A stretch of 64,000 nt of DNA from Calliopum simillimum (GCA_951812925.1 OX638368.1:83062909-83126908); one strand, 5' to 3'. Shown: positions 38,027 through 50,096, counted from the stretch's first letter. Program-made: numbers and translations. Notes: a model not told the origin generated them from the letters alone.

Positions 38027-38233
38027 AATGCACTATACGGTCGCAAAGGCTCAAATTTGTGCAAATTGTGGAGAAGGTACTTTATCAGAAAGGACAGTTG
38101 GATAATGGTATGATTGATTCTGCTCTGAAAATTTTAATGTAAAAGACGCACCACAGAAAAAGTGGACAAATTTCTTGAAAAAGTGGAGGAAGACCGTCAC
38201 ATAAGCAGTCGAGACATCGCATCATCTTGCGCA
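38027..38233 (+). pseudogene. Second mariner relic (helix-turn-helix region)
   Basis: Plus-strand frames give ICANCGEGTLSERTVG, then NFNVKDAP, then, one frame over, EKVDKFLEKVEEDRHISSRD. This is the DNA-binding half of a mariner transposase. It has several stops and at least one single-base deletion. The subtype differs from the 1214-2154 copy (the sequence reads VEEDRHISS, not the STVSIAQEL type). The catalytic half is missing, and the DNA is cut off where a TIR element begins. Confidence 0.78.
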
Positions 38234-38238
38234 TAGTA

Positions 38239-38751
38239 GGGTAAGGGAGGGGAATATGGACCACCAATCTTTCTTTCTTAAATAAAACTCAAAAAACATA
38301 AAATAAAACAATTAATTTTATGCCATTCATTAAAGGAAACAATTTACCTTTATTCTGATTCACTTTTAGATAAATATCTCATCAGGATAAAGAAAAAAAA
38401 TTAAAAAACTGAAAACATGTTGCCCCACATGTTTATTTGGTACAGAAGTTGCATATAAAAATGTCACTTCCACATCCGGCACATTTTTCATGACTCCAAG
38501 AACATAAGATTACACAATCAACCCAAAAATTCGCCACGGCGATCTTCTGAGTAAAGGGTATTACATTATATGCATTTTTCATCTTTTTTTTCCTTTGTAG
38601 TTAACGAATTACAAATAATGACCATCAGAATCGTCATGAAATCTGCAGCAAGGTTCCCCACCTGAAAAAGATGATAAACACATTTGTTTTTGAGGCTTTT
38701 TTCTTTGGTGGTCCATATTACCCACGTAGTTCATATTTCTCTCCCTTACCC
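38239..38751. mobile_element. 513-bp TA-flanked TIR element
   Basis: The ends are inverted (GGGTAAGGGAG...ATATGGACCACCAA on the left, the reverse form at 38704-38751). TA lies on both sides. The right end has an extra segment, ACTACGTGGGTA read inverted, that is missing on the left. A solo end of the same family lies at 58756-58800. Confidence 0.7.
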
Positions 38752-38756
38752 TACAA

Positions 38757-39236
38757 TATTCAATTTTTAATGATTTTCAAGGTGCGATATCTCATGAACG
38801 GTAAATCGGAAAAAAAACAGTTCGAAGAGGGAATCAAACGTTCCACAAAATGCATTACAAAATTTTTTTACGGGACAAACCGTTTCAGAGATATTTTGAA
38901 AAAATGTTTTTTTTTCTACATATCAGGTTTGTTGAAAAAATATCTCCTAAACTATAAGTCATACAAAAAAACAATATGTAGTAAAAAAACAATTCAAAGG
39001 TAATTGTTATAGAAAATTTTATAAGCTACAATATTGCGCCAAAATTCTCTAAATGTAATCGTTAAAGAGATAATTGTAAAAAACTGATTTTGGACGCCAT
39101 TTTTCCAATATGGCGGCGCAAGCGAACACGATTCGTGGTAGCAAAGTTGGAATTAAGGAAGCGCACATCGAAATCTATAAAATAACTCATTTGCAAAAAT
39201 CCCGGAAAGCTTTCCAGGTAAAACTACCAAATGACT
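38757..39236 (+). mobile_element. Solo arm of palindrome P2
   Basis: Collinear with the right half of P2 from its loop outwards: TTCAAT..TAATGATTTTCAAG, GCGATATCTCATGAA, TGATTTTGGACGCCATTTTT, ATGGCGGC, and the frame starting MAAQANTIRGSKVGI. It starts right beside the 38239-38751 element, whose final CCCTAC is also present in the P2 loop. Confidence 0.85.
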
Positions 39237-39299
39237 ACTACATATTGAAAAAAAATTTTGATTTTAGCAAATCTGATGATAAAAACAAGTAAGTTTTTG

Positions 39300-39820
39300 C
39301 TCAGGAATTGAATTAATAGTTCATACTTAGTGCCTGCGTAGAATTTAGTTCGATTATCTCAAGAAACGCTTTCAGTAAAGCGCTTTGAAGCTTTTGCTTG
39401 TATGGGAGGTGCCACGCCCTCTTATTCGAATCCGCCCAGTTTTTGCTCAAAGCTTGCGCTAATAATTTGCAGTGTTTATATGTAATTTGGTTGAATTGTT
39501 GTGAAAAATACTTCTAAAGTTTCATTTTTAACATATTTTTTGTATGGGCGGTAGGCGTGTACGTTAACCAATTTCGCAAATTTTCAATCCCACTTGCTAA
39601 CTTTGACGACGGAGGCAGTGAAACAAATTTCAGTGAATTATCTTGCTCACTTTTCTCGTAAAAAATATTTCCACGCACAGCCAGCCACCCAGCCAGACAG
39701 ACGAACATGGCTATATCGACTCAGCAGGTGACGTTGATCAAGATTATATATTCTTTTCTATATCTTCCACACCTCCTTCTCTGCGTTACAAACGGAAGGA
39801 CAAAGTGAATATACCCGTTC
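39300..39820 (+). repeat. Dispersed dipteran repeat, copy 2
   Basis: It contains the GCTTGTATGGGAGGTGCCAC block, then AAAAATATTTCCACGCAC, CCAGCC repeats, GGCTATATCGACTCAGCAGG, CTCCTTCTCTGCGTTACAAA and AAGGACAAAGTGAATATACC. It pairs with 12100-12645 and joins the 24691-25010 unit to the same family. Confidence 0.7.
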
Positions 39821-41040
39821 TTCTTAACAGTTTTTTTTAAACTTTTCATAATAAAAGTCGAAAAAAATTTCTTAATTTTTAGGGTGTTTTGAAGATTTAA
39901 TTTATACACAGTCATAGCCTAGATGTTTCTTCATTAATTTACTACTTCTAACTATTTTAAAGGAATTTCAATATTAGTTCATATCTGAAAATCTTCTAAT
40001 GGAAACGTCCGACATTAAAACATGGAATAACTCAATTCAGGCCTTGCTTATATAATCTTTAAGACATTTGTATAGTTTGGATTTTCAGGAAAAAAATTTT
40101 GAATTTTTGTTGTTCAGGAAATGTTTAAATAACTCTTTCAAGCTCTACAAACACTGAATGAATCCTTAGGTAGTTCTTAAGAAGTTTTATGTTGCTTTTA
40201 TGGAACTTAGTATCCGAATCTCTACTTCTTTTATAAACTCAACACTGTAACTGGAATGCAAATGTGGCTGATAATGTATGTAAATCGAACTTTTTCATTA
40301 AGTTACTTTTGGGGAACTATTTGAAATGTGAGTTTTTTTATTTTTAATGAAGCACCCGTAGTTGAGCTATTGAAATATGGCTGATTATCTGCCCACATTT
40401 GTACTCCATACAATCAGTCATCACAGTAAGGTAGCAGAGAAAAAATCTCTTGAACACCAACCCCAGCGCATTAACAACGTTTAAGTACCTTGTGCTGCCA
40501 GTGTTTTCATTTTGCAGCAGCTGCAATGTATGGGCGTTTGGCTGGCTTAGTGCCTGCTGATTATATGGGCGCATCGTGTGCACTTTTACAGGGCCATTAA
40601 GTTGAAGCAGTAATTCATTAATTAAAGCCGCTAAAGTGGTAACCCACATAACAAATAACCGCAATAGTAGACTTTTGAAATTTGTGAATTAATTACATTT
40701 CATTTGAACTTAAAAGGCGTAACAACTCCTATGGCAATGTCCCTTTGCATAGCAAGTGACACGCTGCCGAACGTATTCAGTAGATAAAATATTGCGAAAT
40801 ATAAATTTATGTCAGAGTACATTTGCAAAAACAAAAAATGTTATTTGACTTGACATTTTCTTGAAATTTAAGTCCTTCCTAACAATAGAGCAAGTTTTGT
40901 CATTGTATTTTACTGATTCATCCCACCGTTATCTGATTTATCACCATATTCTAAGTGACGCTTATAATTTTGTTTTTGCCACACTCCCTTCAAGCGAATT
41001 TCCTTGATCGTGTTTTTCATTTTTTCATTTTATTGCCAAT
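39821..41040. other. Non-coding DNA, nothing recognised
   Basis: A GC-richer block lies around 40470-40640; it has no repeat partner and no motif. Confidence 0.35.
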
Positions 41041-41570
41041 GATATTTTTAAACGCCTACTGCTGCAGCAGCAACAATTGAAGTATCGTCAACATAGTCAT
41101 CATCATCACATAGCCAGCGGCAATAACAACAATATCAACAGCAAAAACATCAATACAAACGAAAACTGCCTGCGCTCTTTTGCGCCAGCATGCATGTGGC
41201 AAGCATCCATGACTGGAATAGAGCCATGTATCAACATCAACAGCAACAGCAACATCAACAGCATCAAAATCACCATCAGCAACATCAACGAACGGGCGGT
41301 AATTTAAAAATAACAACAACAATTTATTTTAAATTTAAAATTTTGTTAGCAATTGAGAGCGGCTGGCGGCTGCCTAAGAAAGAAAATGCAAGCAACAACA
41401 GCAGTAAAAGATGCAGCAGCAGCGGCAGCAATGTGGCGCTTTTCCAATGCCGCCTTCACATTGACTTCATGCGCTGTTGTTGTTTTTGTTGCTATTGTTG
41501 TCGTTTTGTTGATGTTGCTGCTTATGCAGCATTTTTGTTTTTGTGCCGATTAACCCATTCTTAGCCACTA
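41041..41570. repeat. CAA/CAG and GTT-rich tract
   Basis: Dense trinucleotide repeats read open in several frames on both strands (His/Gln on +, Leu/Met/Val on -). This is the expected artefact of CAN repeats and not evidence of a gene. Confidence 0.6.
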
Positions 41571-41824
41571 AAGACAAAGTGTTCTACACCGGTCGGCAAG
41601 TTTATTTTGACAAAATCAATTCGTGACTTTCGTACGTTGCTTTGCCACAGAACTGTCCATTAACAGTGGGAAAATTATGCTCAAAAGAAAGATCGTACTT
41701 AGAGCTATTTACATACGAAATATTTTGTCATTTACCGTTTGCATTATTTTTCTGCTGATAAGAATGCAAAAAAAAAAAAAAAATTATTTCGTGCCATAAT
41801 TATTTTAACGTCAACTTCGCTAAT

Positions 41825-42535
41825 CCCTGTTTTACAGGAAAAATAACTCATGAACAGTGAGTCGCACAATAAAAACTCTAAGAAACATTTTATGGAGAAT
41901 CACGTTCTCTACAAAATATTTTCATACTATTTTAAAAAAAATTTACCTTTTAGGAGTTATTCTATAAAAACTGGTTAAGCGCCGATAAACCGCAAAAAAT
42001 CACTTTTTTTAAATAACTTCTAAATCAAGGGTGTCAGCGTAGAACAAAAGTGAGCCAATTTTGGCTCGCCTACAGAAATAGAAATATTTCTATAATTTTT
42101 TGAATAAAATGTTTGTTGTTTTTTTTGAGCTCGTCAAAATTCGCGGAATTAAAATATTTATGAAAAATTGTTTTTGTTATTTTGCATTCTAAAAAAAACA
42201 ACAAACATTTTTCGTGTGTGTTGTAGTACTCAGAAATTTAAAAAATTATTGAAATATTGTTGTTGTTGCAAACGAGCCACCAAAAAACCAACAAATAATA
42301 GGTTTTGCGATTGTTGTTGTTCGAGGAATGTGAAGTTGTTGTAAAAGCCAAAATTTGGCGCTGACTGCGCTTGGCTCAGTGATTTGAAAACTCTGACACC
42401 CTCGTTCTAAGTAAATAATTTTTTTTTTTTTTTTCACAAAAAATTAAAATAGGTTGTAGAGCATGTGGTTCTCCCTGAAAAAGGCTCTTGAACTTTTTAT
42501 CGTACGATTCCCGTTCATAAGTTATCGCAATTTGA
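41825..42535. mobile_element. Decayed palindrome of the P2 family
   Basis: 41825-42023 and 42404-42535 are inverted relatives: ATAACTCATGAACAGTGAGT on the left, GATAACTTATGAACGGGAAT in the right part read inverted, with matching GAGAATCACGTTCTC and GAGAACCACATGCTC blocks. They also resemble P2. A MITE sits at the centre. Confidence 0.6.
42028..42402. mobile_element. 375-bp MITE at the centre of the decayed palindrome
   Basis: The terminal repeats AGGGTGTCAG / CTGACACCCT are exact. The next bases (AGCCAATTTTGGC on the left, GCCAAAATTTGGCG on the right) also pair roughly. A TTCTAA word lies near both flanks, but a clean target duplication is not visible. Confidence 0.65.
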
Positions 42536-42756
42536 AAATTACCACAATTGTATATACGCGTCAAAAGAAACACGGCTATTATATCTCTCTCGCTTAGTTT
42601 TTCTGAGCTACCCATTTGAAAAATTTCAGGTTTAATAGTTGTATCAAAAGCCTATTTCATAGCTGAAATTTTGAGCCCTTTCGAACCAAGATCGGATAAA
42701 AATTAACTTAGATGGAAATAGAGTTTTAGGCTTAAATGGGCTTAAAATATCTATTC

Positions 42757-42953
42757 CAGGTGCAAAAGTAATGTCACTTACATTATGTGTCATAAAAATT
42801 GGTTGTTGACGAGTATTCTTTATTTTGACTAAATGCCGCCAATTTTATATCATTATGTTATTTTCTTGTGAAAACTAAACCTAATTTTATCCATTTAAAA
42901 AAAAAAAAAAAAAAAATGTCGGCCAATTCAATAATGACATTACTTTTACACCT
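42757..42953. mobile_element. 197-bp hAT-like MITE
   Basis: The ends are CAGGTGCAAAAGTAATGTCA and the reverse form TGACATTACTTTTACACCT. The flanks CTATTC (left) and TCTATTC (right) may be a slightly decayed 8-bp target duplication. The CAGGTG start suits hAT-type ends. Confidence 0.65.
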
Positions 42954-44819
42954 TCTATTCAACCACTATAACTCAACTATTTTTTACACCGTTAGAAACA
43001 TAACTTAATTGTATGTATTTTAAATGAAATATCCCTAGTTGAAATCAGATTAGCCGTTCTCTCTACAGATCAGTTCAAGTGAAGTCATACCGATTAAAAT
43101 TTTGCTTTCATTTTTTAGCTCAACACACTCCAAGTAATTGAAATAAATTCAAATCGTTCGAATCCCAATTTTTTCTGAAAACAGTGATTATGCGAAGTTG
43201 ATGTCAAAATATTTATGCCACCACACATTTTTACATTTGGCTCATTATTTTCTTTTAAAAGAATGAATATATAAAAATGTATGCTATTTACAAATTAAAC
43301 CATGAATGGAAGTTTTATATCATGCAGCTTTTCTTGAAATGTAAACGGTTATCGTGTACGAATCTAAAATACTATGTTGAAATTTTTCGTCAAAATAATT
43401 ATGCCGACCCGTGTAAAATTAAACTGGTGTGAAATGATGAGTTATTTGGAAAAATGAGTGGTGCTTTATGAAGTAAATGTCGAAATCAAGTAGAGATTTA
43501 CTTTATCTATCCATTTTGTCTTCAATTGCTCCTTTTTCCTTTATTTCTAATTTTATCTCCCACCTTGCTACACTATGTATCACTATAGGCCTTTGCGGTC
43601 TATATATGAGGAGTAGTTGAACAAAAGGTAGCATTTCCAGTTTTTGTCTTTTTGCTTTTTTTTTGAAGAATCGTATGTAAATCTATGAACTACACATTCC
43701 AGTTGAATTTGGCGGTTCAAAGAATAACAGTTCCCAAGAAAACCGCGTTTTTCGTCGATTTCCGAACAAAAAGTAACATTTCCACTCCACTTAAAATTTT
43801 TTTCGTAGTTCTGACGAAAAATTACATTTACCTATTTAATACTAATCACTAATCATAGTCTTCGTCCAACATTTTCAGTAGCTTTTATTGCTCTCACAAG
43901 GCATCATTTCAGTTTAATGATTACACTAGTCTACAGCCAAAATTCCCATTGAATGCCATTATTCATTTTATATGTAAAATGGGCTGCTGATTCCGAAAAT
44001 CGCATTATTTTGTTTTTTCGTGTCGTTTTCGAGATATCGGTCATTTTCGGTTTTCGGACCAAAAAAAAAAAAGAAAGTTCCATTTAAATACAAATATCTC
44101 AAGAACCAATGTTTGTATTCAAACGTATTGTATGTTATATTAAAGGTAATTAAATTTTCTACAAATGACATTCACATCACTTTTTGGTTGGTTTGTTAGT
44201 TTCGGCGAAATAAATTGATTTCTAAAAAAAACATTTTTTTTTTTTCGAAAAAATTAACAAAAAATCAAAATCAACTGCAGATTTATAGAAGAAGAAATAA
44301 CTTTTTTATAATTTTTTTTTTTGTATCATAGACTATATATTTGTGAAGAAAATAAGATAACACTTAAAAAAATCTATGAAAAAATGCAAAAGTTGTATAC
44401 AATTCATTGAAAAGTTACCAAAATGCGTTTTTCCCTATTTTTTTCGTTTTTTTGTAATAAACAGTTCGATAATTAAAACTTTTTGTAAAACACATGAGAA
44501 AATCCAAAAAATTCTTAAAGTAGGCGTTAAAAAAAAAAATACCCGTTTCTCGTCGTTTTTCTCCAGCACGTCAGATTTTTGTTTAATCGATTTTTGAAGT
44601 TTTTTAATCCACTGTACATGAAAAATATAAAAATAGTGCATTCTTGTGTTAAATCGATGAATTTAACTATATGATCCTTACATTTGAGGTGTATTATGTG
44701 TTCAGTAAACTTATGCAGGATAGTACGAGGAATATTTTTGTAGAAAATTTTAGCCCTCTGAGACCCTTACAAGTGGGTCATTTTGACCCCCCCAAATTAC
44801 TTACTTCATTGATATCCAA
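42954..44819. other. AT-rich DNA, nothing recognised
   Basis: Poly-A/T tracts and short open frames without motifs. Confidence 0.35.
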
Positions 44820-45440
44820 CCACTCCTTCTATTTTTGACCATTGCTTGTATGGGCTCAACGCACTGTGCGCCGTGCCATTTTTCGATCCAATGACTTTAA
44901 CATATTTACTAAATTTTATCTGTGGCAAAGTGTTTTGGATACATGATTAGTTAATTTTTTGGGGGGCGAAATACTGCCTACTTTTTAGCCTTTGACTTAG
45001 CCTTTTTTTATACAAACACAATGTGAAAACATCTTTAAAAAAGGTCAGTTAGTTTTTCAGAGCCAAAAGTGAACATTACCTATAAAAACTAACAAACAAA
45101 ATTTAATTTTCATAAAGTTTATTTTAGTTTTTTTCTCATAAAGTATGAAAAAAAGCTCACAATTAATAACATTTCTGAAATCTAAGTTGTCAAATTAATA
45201 GAAATTGATAATCATTTTGAAAAAAAAAAAAACCATGCCCTAACTTCGTATGGGAGGTAAGCGTGTTCATCGGTGGACTTTATTTATATTCACAGATTTT
45301 TATTGTCTCAATCTAAAAAAACATCTGTACCGAATTTCAACAGCCTAGGTCTATTATTTCTATTTATGACCACCGTTCCATACTAACCTTTCCACTGTGC
45401 GCTGGTGATGTCTTACATAAAATCCTCTTTGTCACTAGCG
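44820..45440 (+). repeat. Diverged dispersed-repeat fragments
   Basis: GCTTGTATGGG near 44846 and CGTATGGGAGGTAAGCGTGT near 45248 resemble the TATGGGAGG/TATGGGCGGTAGGCGTGT blocks of the 39300-39820 repeat. Confidence 0.4.
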
Positions 45441-46140
45441 CCGTTTTTGAAATATTCTTGAGCATTACAAAATGGGTTAATATTAGTCTCTCGCTCTCTT
45501 TTTACTATTGCTGTCTTGCACTTTTCTTGCACAAAACCATTACATAGTTAAGTTGTCGATGTTGTTGTTTTAACTTTGCGCGCCTCCTAACGTGTTGATT
45601 GTAGACGTAGCAGAAGCAGCAGTAGCAGCATTTGTTGCTGCAATATTTTCCTTGTCGTTGATGTTGTTAGAATGTTGTTGTTTTTGTTGAAATGCTTGTT
45701 GCTGTTGCTTCTTTAAAGTTGTTGTTGCTATTTATTTTATAGGATTTTCAGCTCGTTGCATTACATTTTCGCCTTCACAATTTTGTTTGTTGTTGTATTT
45801 TGTTGTTCTTGCTGTTGTTGTTGCTGTTGCCAGTAAATTTAATTTTCATTGCATTTCATTTATTTATTTATTTTATTCTCAGCAGCAGCGCGCGTACACT
45901 TAATTTCTCATTCATTTTCGTTTTCGCTTTTCACGTGTTTTTCTTTTCATTTTCTTCGTTTTGTTTATTGTAATCAAATTTGTTGCATTTACGCTTACAG
46001 TTGTAATTGTTGTAATTATTGTTGTTGCTGTTGTTGATGTTTGTTATTTTTGTTGGTACTTTCCGCCCAAATTAATATTTGTTCTTCGTGTTATTGTATG
46101 TTGTTGTTGTTGTTTTTTTATTGCTTTACCAACTTTAAAT
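45441..46140. repeat. GTT-rich trinucleotide region
   Basis: Repeated GTTGTTGTT and GTTGCTGTT tracts, with a short GCAGCAGTAGCAGCA tract near 45617. The Cys/Leu-rich frames here are repeat artefacts. Confidence 0.6.
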
Positions 46141-47438
46141 TAAATGCATTCAAAATAAATAAAACGCCCTACCCATTCCTTTTAGTATTTTTCTTTGGTT
46201 TGAAGAGGCGTTTGTCTTTTAAATGATTACGATTTTTCTTATTAAATAAAAGGCTAAGACACACTTTTACGATTTTGTCTAATGAAGTCTAGTGAATATT
46301 TAGGGAGCATTTTTAAAGTTATAAAACTTTTTGAACATTTTATAAAGAAAAACCCTTTGCAATTTGTTTCAATTTACTAAGGATTGTATCGAAAAGTAAC
46401 TGAACACTTTCGTTTACTTGTAACTTAACTGTTTTTAGCATTTTTTTCCTTTAACTTTTTTTATACCACGAAAATATGTATATATTTTAATTCACTTTTC
46501 ATTAAAACTTATAAAAAAGGTGATTCCCTAAATGGGATTTTGTTTTTGAAACCCTTAATTTAAATTAATTTATGCCAGTTTGATTTAAACTAGAATCGCC
46601 TAGTGGCCAAATATTAAATAATTTTGGTACTTTTTGATCAGTTTTAGTACTTTTTTTGTTATTTGGTACAAAATAGAAAGCTCATTTATAATCCCTGTTA
46701 CAATGATAAATGTGAAACGAAAAGAAAACAAAAAATATGAAGTCAGTCAGTTTTTTTGTATTTCTCTTTGTGCTCTATCCTCTTTTCAGCTCTGTGTGAC
46801 CGCTTATTTTGCCGATGTTAATATTGAAAAATTTACCTGGCTTAATCGTAAAATATTAAAATAATTTTAACTTTGTGCATATTTACTTACAAATACCTTT
46901 CTAATGGTGTATAATTCAATTTCGTGCTCTATTTCTATTACTAACTATGTAGTAAAAAAGGTAGGACAAATTTTTGTTTGACCTATTAATATGTAGATTC
47001 TTTGATTTAGTCAGCAACTCGGCCATCTTTCATCAAGTTTCGCTTTACAATGACACAATACATTTCTATTGGGCGAAAATCGTGAGCTTTAAGTGGGTAT
47101 CCTTCTTTCGGAACGAAATTTATGTTATTCTCTTCTAAATAGCAACATTAAAATGGACCGCGAGTATATTTCTATGGAAAATTCAGGCCAACATTTTATT
47201 GAATGGTATAAAACGGTATTTCATATACTCGTTTCTGTAAAATTCGGGATATATCGTGTCTTTTTTGAAAAATTAGGCTATTTTATGAAACAGATTGCCA
47301 GAAAGAAATTTTACCGCTGGATTTTTCTATTCCAACTGTCGATATTGGCTGATCCACAGTACTACCTTTCCCTTTTGAGTAGAATTGGGGATCTGATAGT
47401 GTTCTTGAATCCATTTTTACATAGATTTTATCATACAT
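46141..47438. other. Non-coding DNA, nothing recognised
   Basis: A 120-codon frame at 47093-47455 (+) has no motif and runs into the hairpin described next. Confidence 0.35.
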
Positions 47439-47554
47439 TATGGGGGTTATCTTGAATCGATATTCCTGGGGAATTTTTCTCAAACTGCAATAGAGAATGC
47501 ACGGCAGTCTAAGAAAAATTTCCCGGGAATATTGATTCACGATAACCTCCTATA
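47439..47554 (+). ncRNA. Long wobble-paired hairpin, possible small-RNA precursor
   Basis: As + strand RNA, a stem of about 50 base pairs forms. The outer 20 bp (GGGGGTTATC with GATAACCTCC), a 27-bp core (GAATCGATATTCCTGGGGAA against its partner near 47510-47537) and an inner ACTGC/GCAGT stem close on a 15-base loop. The core differences are all G-U wobbles, so the + strand folds almost without mismatch. It could be an miRNA/hairpin-RNA locus or a decayed MITE; there is no expression evidence. Confidence 0.4.
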
Positions 47555-48928
47555 ACTCGTTCAGTAATTTCTTGAAGTAAATGGTCATACCATTTTCGAA
47601 GCTTTGTTTTATCAACTTGAACTTCCGTTTTACTTTTTTTGCGTACTTTTTATTTTTTGTATGTTTTAAGGTTGTGGCTATGCTTCACTTTTTGTGTCAT
47701 CAATACTGGTTCCATTCTGTCTTGGCAAATCTCGTACAGAGATACTTTTGTTTTTGTCAATCAAAGTCACTACCTTCTTTTCTCGTTTTGGGTCACCTGG
47801 ACTTTGTTTTCTTTCTCTTTTTCTTTAAACATCGCACTTGATAGAAATATTTTTATACTATTGACACTGAATTTGTTGCGTCTGGGCAACTTTCTGTACG
47901 AAATTACTTTTTCAGTACAGTAATTGTGCACAAATTTCTTGCCCATGCGCGACATCTATCATAAGAATACCGGAGAACGTAAACAGTATTAAAACACAAT
48001 TAATGACGCTTTCTAACGGTTCATTTTTTGTTTTAAATAAATGCGTACTTTGCGAGAAAAATGTATTTCAAAGTGTGCAGTTACTTTTCGATACAGTCCT
48101 TAAAATAAATATTTTCAACTTACATTATGGTAGGCAATTTTTGTACCCTACTCCTCTATGCAAATGTTCATTAAATTCTAGGGAAAAATGCCCTAGGAAC
48201 TACACCTCTACGTTTAACTTTAGTTCGCCGCGTTTTCGATTGAAAATTTTGCCTTGCATTCAATATACTTATGTACATTAGATAGTATCGATCTCCATAC
48301 AAAAAACAAAAGTTCGCTTTAAACCGCCCATTTTGAAAGCTTATCGGTTTTGATTTTTAAGAAAAAAAAATTTGGTTTTTTTCGACCTCTAATTAATACG
48401 CGATTAGATTTTTTCCTAATGCTCAAGGAAGTTTCCTCAAATTGTTGAAATTGAAGAAGTTATAGCGAATCTAAAACTTCATGAAAAACAGAATGTTAAA
48501 AACCGAAAATCGACGCCTAAAACTATGCAAAATTCTTTATTATATTTAACTCCTAATACTTATCTGCCGAAGTAACCCGCTTTCAAGCTTATAAGTACGC
48601 ATGTATTCCAAACTACGTAAATTCGGGGATGCATGTGTGGAAAAATCTAAAAAAGTACAACTCTGCAGCTTTAAAATCCACTACAATTCAATTCAAAAGG
48701 GAAAGCTTTGGGTAAAATTGAGAGAGAGATGATTGTTGCCATCATAATTTCTGTCGCCTAGTTATATAGTACCTGGAGACCGATCCCTGCTCGGTCAGCA
48801 ATCTGATTTTATTATTGCTATTGTGAAAAACTAATTCAAAGGATGCCAAAAGGACTAAACATGACAAATAAAAACAAAATAATGTACACTAATAACTGAA
48901 CTCATGTACAAATTATAATTTTGTTAAG
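47555..48928. other. Non-coding DNA, nothing recognised
   Basis: Only short open frames without motifs. Confidence 0.35.
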
Positions 48929-49141
48929 GTGTACGACTTTGGCTTTGGTACTGAATATCCTTGATTTCTGTAACTTTTTGTTTATTTTCAGAAATAACGG
49001 AAAATTTCAAGTTTGGTTTTTTGTTAAAATTGAAGGATTAAATAGGCTATTTAAAAATGTACTTAAAATTTCTTAAATTATTTTTGCGTACTTAGTTTTG
49101 GGACATTGAAAAAAAGTTTGTTTGGTGTACGACTTTGGCTT
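48929..49141. repeat. Direct repeat pair bounding about 180 bp
   Basis: GGTGTACGACTTTGGCTT occurs exactly at 48929-48946 and 49124-49141. Possibly the ends or internal repeats of an old element. Confidence 0.6.
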
Positions 49142-50029
49142 GGACCTACTGTATGTATTTAATAATTAGCAGTAATAAATTTGTTTGTTTTTATTTTAAC
49201 TGGAAATTAATTTCATTTGCATTAAAATCAAATTGATGGCACTTTTGATTTTTATCTGAACTAAAAATCATTAAAATGAAAATTAAAACGCCACTACACT
49301 GATTTGGGAACTCATAACTCAATCATTGCTAAATAGCATTACTTTTTGGCATAAAACACAATAATCATCATAAGCCAGTGAGGTCAATGATGTCCTTTCA
49401 ATATGGCTCCTAAACTATTTACATGTGCACATGTGTCCATATGTTGGCTGTTGGCGAAAAATCGATGTAGTCAAAAAATACAAAAAAAACCTGTTGACAG
49501 TTGATACTACTACACTTTAACACACATACTTACTCATGAACAACTGGCACACACACGAGCACACTCTCAAAATGTTATATTTGTGTACACTATGAGTATT
49601 TGTTTACAAGTCTGTTGATGTTAGTTACAAATTAACACATTCACACATACTGCAGACAGATGGCGCTGATTATTTATCAAATTTATTGCCCCGAAATGTC
49701 ATTCCATTGGGGTTGTGACGCGGTGTAATACCCGTGCAGCATTTCGCTGTGCTAAATTTATAATAAATTCGCCACTTATTGTAGCAACATGTCAACGACA
49801 TTGTTGTTGTTGTTGCTGTCATAGCATATATCACATATGCAGGCATATTTATTGGTACACTGCTAAATGTTACTTTAGGGTGGCCTATCCTTTTTCTCTA
49901 GTTTTTCATATGGTAAATGTTATAATGTTAACAATAACGAAATGTTAATAGTATTCCCAGTATTCAGCGTAAAGTTTTCAGACCCGCTTGCCACTGATAT
50001 CTGCGATATTTGATGTGATTGCCGATCAT
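49142..50029. other. Non-coding DNA with ACAC-rich stretches
   Basis: CACACA/TTAACACA words occur near 49517-49565 and a GTTGTTGTTGTTGCTGT tract near 49802. No gene was recognised. Confidence 0.35.
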
Positions 50030-50096
50030 GTGCCACAGTGGTAGCACAGTGTGCTTGCTACCCAAAGGGCCCGGGTTCGATTCCCGGTTCGGGCAT
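50030..50096 (+). other. tRNA-like sequence (SINE head or tRNA pseudogene)
   Basis: An A-box-like GTGGTAGCACAGTG and a strong B box GGGTTCGATTCCC, whose flanks CCC and GGG form a T-stem, are spaced as in a tRNA. The 3' end TTCGGGC has no matching 5' acceptor strand, so a functional tRNA is unlikely. It could be the head of a SINE. Confidence 0.45.

Noticed and set aside
41056..41564. Overlapping His/Gln-rich and Leu/Met-rich frames on both strands
   Set aside because: CAA/CAG trinucleotide tracts are open in several frames; no domain or splice support.
48750..48800. Possible tRNA-like ACCGATCCCTGCTCGGT hairpin
   Set aside because: No A box at the right distance and no acceptor stem.
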